A stretch of DNA of 38,692 nt from a virus (IMGVR_UViG_3300029893_000034:1-38692), one strand, 5' to 3'. Counted from the stretch's first letter, positions 21,492 to 27,176 are shown. Program-made: numbers and translations. The notes: generated from the letters alone by a model not told the origin.

Positions 21492-22222
21492 TCCCGAGCC
21501 CTCGCCACACGGCGGCGGACCTCGCAGCCTGGGAGCGGTGGGCAGCGCTGGATCGGCGGCTAGCGCAGAGCCCGGCGCTCGCCCGGCGGGAGGCGGCGGC
21601 GCTGGATGCGCTGCGGACGTTCGCGGCGGCGGGGCCGTGCTACGTCGGCGTGAGCTGGGGGAAGGACAGCGTGGTGGTCGCGCACCTGGCGCGCCAGGTG
21701 TCGCCCGATCTGCCGCTCGTGTGGGTGCGCCTGTCGGAGGCGCGCGACAACCCCGACTGCTACGCCGTGCGCGATGCGTTCCTCGCGCGCTGGCCGGGCG
21801 AGTACCACGAGGTGTGGTCGGGGCACCAGGACGACGGCGGTCAACTCGCGACCGGCGCCCGACGCGGCGGTTACGCGGAGGCCGGCAGGCGGTTCGGCGA
21901 CCGCTACGTCTCGGGCGTTCGGGCCGACGAATCGCGCGAGCGGCGGCTGCGCGTGGCACGCTGGGGCGTGGCGACGGAACGGACCTGCGCCCCTCTTGCG
22001 CGCTGGTCCGGCGCGGACGTGTTCGCCTACCTCGAACGCTACGACCTGCCGATCCATCCGGCCTACGCCTGCACGTTCGGGGGGGCGCTGGATCGCTGCC
22101 GGATCCGGGTGGCGTCGCTCGGCGGCGAGCGCGGGACCGGACACGGCCGACAGGAGTGGGAGGCGGCGTACTACCGCGCCGAGGTGGCGGCGCTCGCCCG
22201 CGGGATCCGGACCACCAAATGA
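21482..22222 (+). CDS. cysH: CysH-like PP-loop ATPase of type IV-B systems
   Basis: A 246-residue adenine-nucleotide alpha-hydrolase (PAPS-reductase family). The PP-loop is YVGVSWGKDSVVVAHLARQ (SxGKDS form), followed by PLVWVRLSEARDNPDCY, RYVSGVRADESRERR and LARWSGADVFAYLERYDLP, all in family order. The catalytic ECGxH C-terminal motif of true sulfate-reducing CysH is not visible, so sulfate assimilation is unlikely. From published surveys I recall that cysH-like genes are the characteristic accessory of type IV-B loci, with unknown role. GTG 21482 is preferred to 21467 because GGAG (21473-21476) is five bases upstream. It overlaps csf3's stop and ends the csf operon. Confidence 0.82.
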   Translation: MGLIPSPRHTAADLAAWERWAALDRRLAQSPALARREAAALDALRTFAAAGPCYVGVSWGKDSVVVAHLARQVSPDLPLVWVRLSEARDNPDCYAVRDAFLARWPGEYHEVWSGHQDDGGQLATGARRGGYAEAGRRFGDRYVSGVRADESRERRLRVARWGVATERTCAPLARWSGADVFAYLERYDLPIHPAYACTFGGALDRCRIRVASLGGERGTGHGRQEWEAAYYRAEVAALARGIRTTK

Positions 22223-22413
22223 CGACGCCCCGAGCCGAAACCCGAGGCGTCCAATGGGGCCGGGCACGATGACCCGGAAGCGAGCGCGCGGATGGCTTCG
22301 GGTTTCCCGTCAGCGTTCAAATGGGGCCGCGCGCCCGTGGGATGGACATTGCTCCTGGCTCGGGGCGGTGTCAAGCTCTTGCGTGACGTTTTCCGCTCGC
22401 GTAATCTGACCTC
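22223..22413 (+). other. Structured non-coding gap after the csf operon, with two imperfect repeats
   Basis: There is no gene in these 190 bases. Two strings match 17 of about 20 positions: GCGTCCAATGGGGCCGGGC (22247-22265) and GCGTTCAAATGGGGCCGCGC (22313-22332), 67 bases apart, with the exact core AATGGGGCCG at 22253 and 22320. An inverted pair, GAAACCCGAGGC (22237-22248) and GCTTCGGGTTTC (22295-22306), can form a 12-pair stem with one G-U. GACGCC/GGCGTC (22227-22251) gives a shorter hairpin. It could be a degenerate two-repeat CRISPR, a guide-like small RNA, or a terminator region. Confidence 0.35.
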
Positions 22414-22782
22414 GTGACCGTCTACCGCCAGGACCCGGCAACGGGGCTACGGATCGCGCCCTCGTGGGCGTGCCCCGCGCCTATCGTTTCCGTCCGCCGC
22501 AGGCGCCCTACGCGGGGCTCGGGCCGGGAGGAGCGGGTCATCCGCGCCCAGGTGCTCGAGCGGCACGGCGGCCTCTGCGCCTACTGCGGGGTGGCCCCGG
22601 CAACGACGGTGGACCACATCCTGCCTGCCTCCCGGGGTGGCCCCTGGACCGCCGCGAACCTCGAGCCCGCGTGCGGGCCGTGCAACTCGGACAAGGGGCC
22701 CCTGCTCCCGGCGGAGTGGCTCGAGGTGCGGGCCGCTCGAGGGGACGCGCTCCCCAGTGGATCCTACTGGAGCCGGCCGTGA
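22414..22782 (+). CDS. HNH endonuclease (122 aa)
   Basis: A clear HNH fold: CAYCGVAPATTVDHILPASR (zinc Cys pair, catalytic-type DH), then GGPWTAANLEPACGPCNSDK (NL, the second Cys pair CGPC, and the N of the motif). The protein is 122 residues with a basic N-terminal region (RRRRPTRGSGR). Small HNH proteins act as homing nucleases, packaging nicking factors or effectors. Here it is the first gene after the type IV-B operon, so it could be a cargo homing nuclease that helps the island move, or a functional partner; neither is proved. The GTG start lacks a strong Shine-Dalgarno. Its stop overlaps the next GTG (22779). Confidence 0.85.
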   Translation: MTVYRQDPATGLRIAPSWACPAPIVSVRRRRPTRGSGREERVIRAQVLERHGGLCAYCGVAPATTVDHILPASRGGPWTAANLEPACGPCNSDKGPLLPAEWLEVRAARGDALPSGSYWSRP

Positions 22783-23030
22783 CCCGCGCCCAAGAGCTAC
22801 GAGACGTCGTGCGCCAGCTCCACGCGGCCGGCGTGCGGATGAGCGTGATCGCGGCCCGGCTCGGGGCGACACGCAACACCCTCGCGTGCTGGCTCCGACA
22901 GGCCGAGGCCGACGACGCGGGCGACACCTCGCCGTCCCGCGCGCGCTGGCAGCCACCCGAGGACGGGCACGCGGCCCGGATCGCGGACCTGCGAGCGCTG
23001 CTTTCCGCCTTCCATCCTGCCGAGTTATAA
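22779..23030 (+). CDS. Small helix-turn-helix protein (83 aa)
   Basis: The GTG start overlaps the HNH stop (GTGA). Residues 5-45 form a helix-turn-helix: RAQELRDVVRQLHAAGVRMS, then VIAARLGATRNTLACWLRQA, the phage Xis/transposase-like HTH pattern of helix, turn, recognition helix with TLxxW. The remaining half is charged and probably helical. It may regulate the accessory genes that start at 23128, whose promoter region begins right after it. No other domain is visible. Confidence 0.65.
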   Translation: MTRAQELRDVVRQLHAAGVRMSVIAARLGATRNTLACWLRQAEADDAGDTSPSRARWQPPEDGHAARIADLRALLSAFHPAEL

Positions 23031-23059
23031 GTCTTACACTGTAGCGTTACGTTTCCGTC

Positions 23060-23088
23060 TTGCGGGGGTTTCGGCCCTGGCGTACTCT
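23060..23088 (+). promoter_or_regulatory. Candidate sigma70-type promoter for the accessory cluster
   Basis: In the 97-base gap before the gene at 23128, TTGCGG (23060-23065) and TACTCT (23083-23088) are separated by exactly 17 bases, a permissive -35/-10 spacing. An AT-rich patch (GTTATAAGTCTTACACTGTA, 23025-23044) just upstream stands out in this GC-rich region and could hold an UP element or a second -10. This gap has no stop-start overlap, so a new transcript here is plausible. The -10 match is only moderate. Confidence 0.4.
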
Positions 23089-23127
23089 CCGGGTGTGAGC
23101 AACGCAACCCAGCACACGGAGGACGAC

Positions 23128-23535
23128 ATGAGCAAGGCCATCGAGACCAGCATCACCGCCGCCATCAAGACCAGCCGAAACGAGAACCGCATCGTGGACG
23201 TCGAGCTGCCGGCCGGGACCAACCTGATCGACGCGCTCGTGGACGCGGGGGTCGCGGACTACGACTACAGCTACGTGAACCACGGGGACGCGGACTACTT
23301 CGACGTCTGGGATGCCAGCCACGACGACGACACGATGGACTGGCGGCTCCGCGTCACGGTCGCGGACTGCGACGAGTTCGACATCACCGACGAGCAGATC
23401 GAGGCTCTCCGCGACGAGGCCGGGTCCGCCGGCGACAACGCGCAGGTCGCGCTCTGCGACCGGGCGCTCGACGGCGACGACGAGGCCCGGGCCGAGTGTG
23501 CGCGGGTCATCGCCGACGCGGCGGCGCAGGGCTGA
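23128..23535 (+). CDS. Highly acidic protein (135 aa), possible DNA mimic
   Basis: Contains about 33 Asp/Glu against about 10 Lys/Arg, with dense runs such as DYDYSYVNHGDADYFDVWD and SHDDDTMDW. The first 25 residues are basic to neutral and the rest strongly negative. Phage anti-restriction, anti-CRISPR and DNA-mimic proteins often have this charge pattern, but no family is recognised, so that role is a hypothesis. ATG 23128 is chosen over GTG 23095 for the GGAGG at 23117-23121. It is the first gene of the accessory cluster behind a candidate promoter. Confidence 0.65.
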   Translation: MSKAIETSITAAIKTSRNENRIVDVELPAGTNLIDALVDAGVADYDYSYVNHGDADYFDVWDASHDDDTMDWRLRVTVADCDEFDITDEQIEALRDEAGSAGDNAQVALCDRALDGDDEARAECARVIADAAAQG

Positions 23536-23538
23536 CCG

Positions 23539-23877
23539 ATGCGCATCGAGACCCACAAGACGCAGTGGCTCGTGCTCGAGCTGCGCGAGCGACTGTTCCC
23601 GGGCGACGGCGGCGCACACGTCATCGACTACCACGTGACCCACGATCACGAGCCGCACATCGTGCTCGTGGGCCTGCTCGACGAGCCCGCCGCCTATCCG
23701 GCGGCGGCGCTGCGGGCGTGGCTCAACGAGACCAAGGCCGAGCCCGTGCCCGAGGGCGGCTGGCTCGCGGCCTTCCTGCGCGAGGTGACGCCGGCGCCGC
23801 CCACCGGCGGGCTCGGGCGGCGGGTGTGGAAGATCGTGCGCGTGCGGCTCGGGGGCTGGACGCCAGCAGGCTCCTGA
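23539..23877 (+). CDS. Unknown accessory protein (112 aa)
   Basis: ATG 23539 follows the acidic gene after three bases. The 112-residue protein has alternating strands and helices (QWLVLELRERLFPGDGGAH, HVIDYHVTHDHEPHIVLVG, YPAAALRAWLNETKAE), several His/Asp and a basic C-terminus (GRRVWKIVRVRLGG). The HVTHDHEPH stretch could bind metal, but it is not a known motif. It is followed by a 69-base gap holding the first copy of a 37-base direct repeat. No family is recognised. Confidence 0.55.
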   Translation: MRIETHKTQWLVLELRERLFPGDGGAHVIDYHVTHDHEPHIVLVGLLDEPAAYPAAALRAWLNETKAEPVPEGGWLAAFLREVTPAPPTGGLGRRVWKIVRVRLGGWTPAGS

Positions 23878-23895
23878 CGCCTGCGTGGGCGTCCC

Positions 23896-23932
23896 GAGGC
23901 GGCTCGGGGCGCTCGCGGAGTCGCACAGGCAC
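23896..23932 (+). repeat. 37-bp direct repeat, copy 1
   Basis: Positions 23896-23932 match 24198-24234 with three mismatches; the first 28 bases are identical. Each copy sits 14-16 bases before a start codon (23947 and 24250). In copy 2 it is inside a truncated HTH gene, in copy 1 it is non-coding. It looks like a segmental duplication that carried a gene's upstream region. Confidence 0.75.
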
Positions 23933-23946
23933 AAGGGGATCAAGCC

Positions 23947-24135
23947 ATGCACCAGACGCTAGAGCACAACCGAGCCGCCTTCCTCGCGATCGCCAACGCG
24001 GCGTTCGACGAGGCCGCGCGACTGCAGCACATGCGCTGCACGGGCGCCGACGCGAACGCCATGACGGCGCAGGCAGCGCGGGCCGAGCGGGCCCGGCGGC
24101 GACTGGAGCGGACGTGCTCGGAGATGACTCGATGA
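23947..24135 (+). CDS. Small helical protein (62 aa)
   Basis: ATG 23947 follows a GGGG Shine-Dalgarno-like run and the first 37-base repeat. The protein is one long helix-rich chain (RAAFLAIANAAFDEAARLQH and AARAERARRRLERTCSEM), Ala/Arg/Glu-rich with no domain I can name. Its stop overlaps the ATG of the HTH fragment at 24132 (ATGA). Function unknown. Confidence 0.5.
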   Translation: MHQTLEHNRAAFLAIANAAFDEAARLQHMRCTGADANAMTAQAARAERARRRLERTCSEMTR

Positions 24136-24263
24136 CCCCCGGCGAAGAGATCCGCTGGATCCGGGACAAGCTCGGCTGGAGCCAGCAACGGCTCGGCGAG
24201 GCGGCTCGGGGCGCTCGCGGAGTCGTGCAGGTACACGCGGAGGAAACCCATGGCTGCGACTGA
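24132..24263 (+). CDS. Truncated Xre/Cro-type HTH protein (43 aa)
   Basis: Begins MTPGEEIRWIRDKLGWSQQR LGEAAR, the first two helices of a Cro/C1-type HTH (helix, turn, SQxxLxEA). It then runs into the duplicated 37-base segment and ends after 43 residues without the recognition helix and third helix. It looks like a regulator cut by the segmental duplication at 24198, or a mini-HTH that needs a partner. ATG overlaps the previous stop, and its 3' end overlaps the gene at 24250 by 14 bases. Confidence 0.5.
   Translation: MTPGEEIRWIRDKLGWSQQRLGEAARGARGVVQVHAEETHGCD
24198..24234 (+). repeat. 37-bp direct repeat, copy 2
   Basis: Second copy of the repeat at 23896-23932, 302 bases downstream. Here it overlaps the 3' part of the truncated HTH frame, and its end lies just before the Shine-Dalgarno CGGAGGAAACCC of the gene at 24250. 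Confidence 0.75.
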
Positions 24264-24540
24264 AACACAGTGCGTGCGAGAGGACCGGCGAGGAGTTCGC
24301 TGCTGTTACGGCGATAAGCACAGCATCGCATGTCGCTTCGGCCCGACCGACCTGGAGGAGCGCCACTACACGCGCCTCCGCGCTTTGCGCCAACGAACCA
24401 TCGATACGTTCGGCGTGGATGCCATGGATCGGGCCCTTGCCAACCGAGGCTTCGCCCGGCTTCAGCCCATCGGTATGCGCTGGTGGCGTGTCGCCATAAC
24501 GCCGGCCGGCGCCCGCGCTCTCCAGGATGAGCCGGCATAG
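24250..24540 (+). CDS. Unknown accessory protein (96 aa)
   Basis: ATG 24250 has GGAGG six to ten bases upstream. The N-terminus is Cys-rich (QCVREDRRGVRCCYGDKHSI AC), the C-terminus a small winged-helix-like unit (TIDTFGVDAMDRALANRGFA, then RWWRVAITPAGARAL). The last element resembles the beta-hairpin and final helix of winged-helix domains with a TPAGRxxL end, suggesting DNA binding, but the match is weak. It is followed by a leader hairpin repeat at 24547. Confidence 0.55.
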   Translation: MAATETQCVREDRRGVRCCYGDKHSIACRFGPTDLEERHYTRLRALRQRTIDTFGVDAMDRALANRGFARLQPIGMRWWRVAITPAGARALQDEPA

Positions 24541-24546
24541 GTCAGA

Positions 24547-24573
24547 CACGTAACCCCGGTGAGTCCGGGGGAG
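24547..24573 (+). promoter_or_regulatory. Leader hairpin repeat, copy 1
   Basis: The string starting CACGTAACCCCGG and ending GTCCGGGGGAG forms a hairpin CCCCGG (24554-24559) / CCGGGG (24565-24570) with a five-base loop, directly before the Shine-Dalgarno GAGAGGAG of the gene at 24586. A second copy at 25241-25267 has a C-to-T change in the left arm (giving a T-G pair) that keeps the stem. This conserved-structure pattern suggests an RNA element controlling translation. Confidence 0.55.
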
Positions 24574-24585
24574 AGGAGCAATAGC

Positions 24586-24852
24586 ATGGCGCGAATCTTT
24601 TTCGACAGCCACGGCGCGGCGCACATCACGTGCGACGCGACCGCTGCCGGCGCCGGGGCCTTCGGGCCGACCGGAGTCAGCCGGCGTCTCACCGACGCCG
24701 AACTGCGGCGCATGTGCCTGGGCGGCGACGGTTCCGGCCGGACGCCCTGGTCGTGGGCCAGGGAACAGGGAAGGTTGCGACAGCGGCTGTCCGAGCACGA
24801 GTGGGACGTGCTGGGCGACGAGCCCAGCGTCATCTGCATGGTGTCGCGATGA
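24586..24852 (+). CDS. Unknown accessory protein (88 aa)
   Basis: ATG 24586 lies behind GAGAGGAG and the leader hairpin, and is preferred over GTG 24559, which would read through the hairpin. The 88-residue protein has a short beta start (MARIFFDSHGAAHITC), a Gly/Ala loop, then SRRLTDAELRRMCLGGDGSG and a helical end (WAREQGRLRQRLSEHEWDVL). No family is recognised. Its stop overlaps the next ATG (ATGA at 24849). Confidence 0.55.
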   Translation: MARIFFDSHGAAHITCDATAAGAGAFGPTGVSRRLTDAELRRMCLGGDGSGRTPWSWAREQGRLRQRLSEHEWDVLGDEPSVICMVSR

Positions 24853-25247
24853 GACCATTCGCGATCGTTCACGACGTAACCCCGGGCATCGGCTGGTTCG
24901 GCTGGCGCGTCCGCGTTAGCGTCATGCGAGCGGGACCAGTGTACCGCCAGTCGTGGCTCAACGTGCCGTACGGCCTCCTCACGTCCGGAGAGCCCGGCGT
25001 GCAGCCGTGGGACGAAGAACTCCACGCCGCGTGCGTGGACGTCGCACGGCTGCCCGGCGACGAGCGGCAGCAGGTCGAGCGGGCCGTGCTCGAGGCCATC
25101 CGCGATGTCACTCCGGACGGGCCGACGACGAGTCTCAGCCCGCAGGAGTCGGAGTGGCTGTCACAGCGTTTGTTTGGGCAGTCGCACGTGGGCCCGATGA
25201 TGCTGAGGCAGGAGCTTCAGCGAACGTGGCGAGAGCAGAACACGTAG
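24849..25247 (+). CDS. Unknown accessory protein (132 aa)
   Basis: ATG 24849 overlaps the previous stop. The N-terminus is strand-rich (MRPFAIVHDVTPGIGWFGWR, VRVSVMRAGPVYRQSW), the middle has LPGDERQQVERAVLEAIRDV and the C-terminus SPQESEWLSQRLFGQSH, then a final helix with RQELQRTWREQ. A third partial copy of the ACGTAACCCCGG string (24874-24885) falls inside its first codons. No motif identifies a function; its place between two leader repeats suggests an accessory operon of host-interaction genes. Confidence 0.5.
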   Translation: MRPFAIVHDVTPGIGWFGWRVRVSVMRAGPVYRQSWLNVPYGLLTSGEPGVQPWDEELHAACVDVARLPGDERQQVERAVLEAIRDVTPDGPTTSLSPQESEWLSQRLFGQSHVGPMMLRQELQRTWREQNT

Positions 25248-25267
25248 CCTCGGCGCGTCCGGGGGAG
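25241..25267 (+). promoter_or_regulatory. Leader hairpin repeat, copy 2
   Basis: Homologous to 24547-24573, with about four to five differences in 27 positions. The stem is CCTCGG (25248-25253) / CCGGGG (25259-25264). It overlaps the stop codon of the previous gene and ends at the Shine-Dalgarno GGGGGAGGAG before the start at 25279. Confidence 0.55.
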
Positions 25268-25278
25268 GAGAGAAGAGA

Positions 25279-25620
25279 ATGCCGATGAGTCACGAGGAAT
25301 GGGATCAGTGCGTGCGACTCGGGCGGACGAGCGCTCGCAGGATCGAGCTGAAGGAGGGCCCGCCGCAGCCCCCGCCGGGCGTGGCGGATGGGGAGCCGGT
25401 CCCCGTGTTCGTCGTCCCCCCTGGAACCGACATGAGGCGGTTCATGGCCGACAACATGATGTGTGGCGGCGAGAGGCTCAGAGAGGTGGTCCCAGAGCTC
25501 CGGGACGGGCGCCTCGCCCCCGGCGGCGTCGCCCGCATCAGCGGGTGGGACCCGATTGGCGAGGAGGGCCGAAGCTGGATGGCCTTCTACTGGGCCCGCC
25601 CCGGCAGCGCGGAGCCCTAA
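25279..25620 (+). CDS. Unknown accessory protein (113 aa), last rightward gene
   Basis: ATG 25279 (or 25285) follows GGGGGAGGAGAGAAGAG and the second leader hairpin. The protein has a proline-rich middle (EGPPQPPPGVADGEPVPVFV), then TDMRRFMADNMMCGGERLRE, PGGVARISGWDPIGEEGRSW and an end MAFYWARPG. No known domain is recognised. Its TAA (25618-25620) overlaps the stop of the leftward spanin-like gene (25617-25619), so the two transcription units meet here with no space for a terminator between them. Confidence 0.55.
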   Translation: MPMSHEEWDQCVRLGRTSARRIELKEGPPQPPPGVADGEPVPVFVVPPGTDMRRFMADNMMCGGERLREVVPELRDGRLAPGGVARISGWDPIGEEGRSWMAFYWARPGSAEP

Positions 25621-26027
25621 AGCCCCGCCACCCACCCGACCAGAACCCCGACACCGACGCCCACCGCAACGCCCCCGACCGTCCAGACCACCAGCTCGCC
25701 GGTGCTCGGCCGGTCCTCGAGCTCGTGGGCGCGCCGCTCGAGCTGCTCGACCAGGTCGGCGGCGGCGGCGAGCTGCACGCGCGCCGCGGCTGCGTCCGCC
25801 TCCGCTCTGCCTCGCTCGAGCGCGAGCTCCGAGTCCGCCTCCGCGCGGGCCGCGTCGAGCCGGGCCTCGCACCGCTGCCGGTCGGCGTCGACCCGGGCGG
25901 CCTCGGCGGCCGCGAGCTCCCGGGGCAGGCACACCCAGGTGGGCGGCACCGGGCAGCGCGCCGGCCGGAGGGCCGGGCTGTCGCAGGGCGGGGCGGCGAG
26001 GAGGAGGGCGGCGAGGAGGGGGAGCAT
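25617..26027 (-). CDS. Spanin-like protein: N-terminal signal, coiled coil, C-terminal membrane segment
   Basis: A 136-residue protein starting MLPLLAALLLAAPPCDSP, a hydrophobic signal-like segment ending at a Cys (APPC, not a canonical lipobox). A long Ala/Glu/Arg coiled coil (ELAAAEAARVDADRQRCEAR to LVEQLERRAHELEDR) follows, then a C-terminal membrane span with Gly repeats (VGGVAVGVGVGVLVGWVAG). Outer-membrane-anchored N-terminus plus inner-membrane C-terminus is the design of a u-spanin, which fuses inner and outer membranes in the last step of lysis. It is the last gene of the lysis cassette and shares an A with the stop of the DUF2829 gene. It could instead be an unrelated membrane protein. 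Confidence 0.5.
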   Translation of the reverse strand: MLPLLAALLLAAPPCDSPALRPARCPVPPTWVCLPRELAAAEAARVDADRQRCEARLDAARAEADSELALERGRAEADAAAARVQLAAAADLVEQLERRAHELEDRPSTGELVVWTVGGVAVGVGVGVLVGWVAGL

Positions 26028-26494
26028 CAGCCGTCCAGGACGATCCAGTCCTCGGCGAGCATGTCGGCCTGGCTCGCCAGCCAGCCGGGCTGCCAGACGC
26101 CCTGGGCGGTCCACATCGCGATGTAGCCCCCGCACTCGACGTCCTGCCCCGCCGGCACGTACTTCGCCGTCCGACCGTTCACCATGCCGGCCGGGATCGT
26201 GAAGCCCGGCATGTAGGCGAGGAACATGCCCCGGCCGTTCCAGCCCTCCCGGGCGACCCGCTTGCCGGCCTTCAGCTCTCGGAGTGCGCCGCCGAAGTCC
26301 AGCGGGCCATCGGCGAGGTCGTACGTCGCCTCGAAGATGTCCGGCTTGCAGGGGTACCGCTCGCCCTTCACGCCCGTGATGATGTAGTCGCCGTCCTGCG
26401 CCAGCATGTCGCCCTCGAGCGTCGCGATGCTGAGCGGGGCGCCCCGGTGGAGCTCCGCCTCGACGACGACCGGCTTCTCCCTGTACTGAGCCAC
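26027..26494 (-). CDS. PGDYG-like domain fused to DUF2829 (Tad2-like anti-Thoeris candidate)
   Basis: A 155-residue protein. Residues 1-62 match the phage PGDYG-type domain (MAQYREKPVVVEAELHRG, then DGDYIITGVKGERYPCKPDI). Residues about 64-155 match DUF2829: LDFGGALRELKAGKRVAREG, WNGRGMFLAYMPG, then GGYIAMWTAQGVWQPGWLAS and QADMLAEDWIVLDG. The DUF2829 family includes Tad2, a phage protein reported to sequester the cyclic ADP-ribose signal of the Thoeris defence system. The key features FGxAL, REGWNGKGM and SQxDMLAxDW are present. ATG 26494 lies just after the next-upstream gene in a lysis/accessory setting. Anti-Thoeris function is inferred from family; not all DUF2829 proteins have been tested. 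Confidence 0.75.
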   Translation of the reverse strand: MAQYREKPVVVEAELHRGAPLSIATLEGDMLAQDGDYIITGVKGERYPCKPDIFEATYDLADGPLDFGGALRELKAGKRVAREGWNGRGMFLAYMPGFTIPAGMVNGRTAKYVPAGQDVECGGYIAMWTAQGVWQPGWLASQADMLAEDWIVLDG

Positions 26495-26496
26495 CG

Positions 26497-26742
26497 TCAG
26501 CCCGCCTTCCGGATCTCGATGTAGTACGTGGCCCCCGGGGCGAAGAACCCCTCCAGCGCCGGGTTCTGCAACCCAAACTCCATCGCTCCGTACGGCGTCG
26601 CACGGCTGAACCGCTGGTCATCCGGCAGCGTGTCGTCGTACCTCGTCTCGAGCTTCACGGTCCTGGTGCTGTGCCCGTGATCGGTGATCCCCGTGCACGC
26701 GAACTTGCACACCGCCGTCTGCGTCTTTCCCTTCGCGTCCAT
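26497..26742 (-). CDS. Small beta-rich protein (81 aa)
   Basis: A leftward gene with Shine-Dalgarno GGAGGGAACG before ATG 26742. The 81 residues look like a small beta sandwich (QTAVCKFACTGITDHGHSTR, TVKLETRYDD, GFFAPGATYYIEIRKAG), with PDDQRFSRATPYGAMEFGLQ in the middle. Its order of strands with a late ATYYIEI resembles small phage proteins found near DUF2829 genes, but I cannot name a family. It lies between the coiled-coil membrane protein and the Tad2-like gene; a defence-related or virion role is possible. Confidence 0.5.
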   Translation of the reverse strand: MDAKGKTQTAVCKFACTGITDHGHSTRTVKLETRYDDTLPDDQRFSRATPYGAMEFGLQNPALEGFFAPGATYYIEIRKAG

Positions 26743-26761
26743 CGTTCCCTCCCGTCTACGG

Positions 26762-27127
26762 TCAGTTGCTCCCGTCCTGCGGCCCCACCTCGAGGTCGCG
26801 GGCCCGCTGCTCCCACCAGGTGACCAGCTCCTTGTCGTCCTCGATCATGCGGGCCCGGTGGTCCAGCTCCTGGAGCTCCAGCTCCTCGAGCTGCTCGGCC
26901 AGGCCCCGGCGGATGGCCCGGACCCGCTGCTCGTGCTCGGCCTCGAGCCGCCGGCGGGCGAGGTCGGCCTCGTGCTGGGCGTCGAGGGCGCGCCGAAACA
27001 GCGGCCCCACGCTCACCCGCTGGTCCGGCCGGCGCAGCGCCCGGCGGGCGAGCAGGAAGATGACCAGCGCCGCCACGGCATACCAGACCCATGCGCGGCA
27101 CCGGTGCCAGACGGCGCGGAGAATCAC
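26762..27127 (-). CDS. Membrane-anchored coiled-coil protein (Rz/i-spanin-like)
   Basis: A 121-residue protein with one N-terminal membrane span (WVWYAVAALVIFLLARRAL), then a long charged coiled coil (ALDAQHEADLARRRLEAEHE to LEELELQELDHRARMIEDD), which is the layout of an Rz-type i-spanin. It lies downstream of the endolysin and holin-like genes. Together with the lipoprotein-like 25617-26027 gene it could complete a two-component or redundant spanin system. An alternative is a holin accessory or scaffold. No Rz sequence motif is conserved enough to be certain. Confidence 0.5.
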   Translation of the reverse strand: MILRAVWHRCRAWVWYAVAALVIFLLARRALRRPDQRVSVGPLFRRALDAQHEADLARRRLEAEHEQRVRAIRRGLAEQLEELELQELDHRARMIEDDKELVTWWEQRARDLEVGPQDGSN

Positions 27128-27176
27128 CGGTCCGGACCGAAGCAGAGCGCGGTCGGGAGACCGTCGGAGTCGAACG

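Noticed and set aside
22253-22329. A bona fide CRISPR array
   Set aside because: Only two imperfect copies, with no third repeat at the same period; kept as a weak finding.
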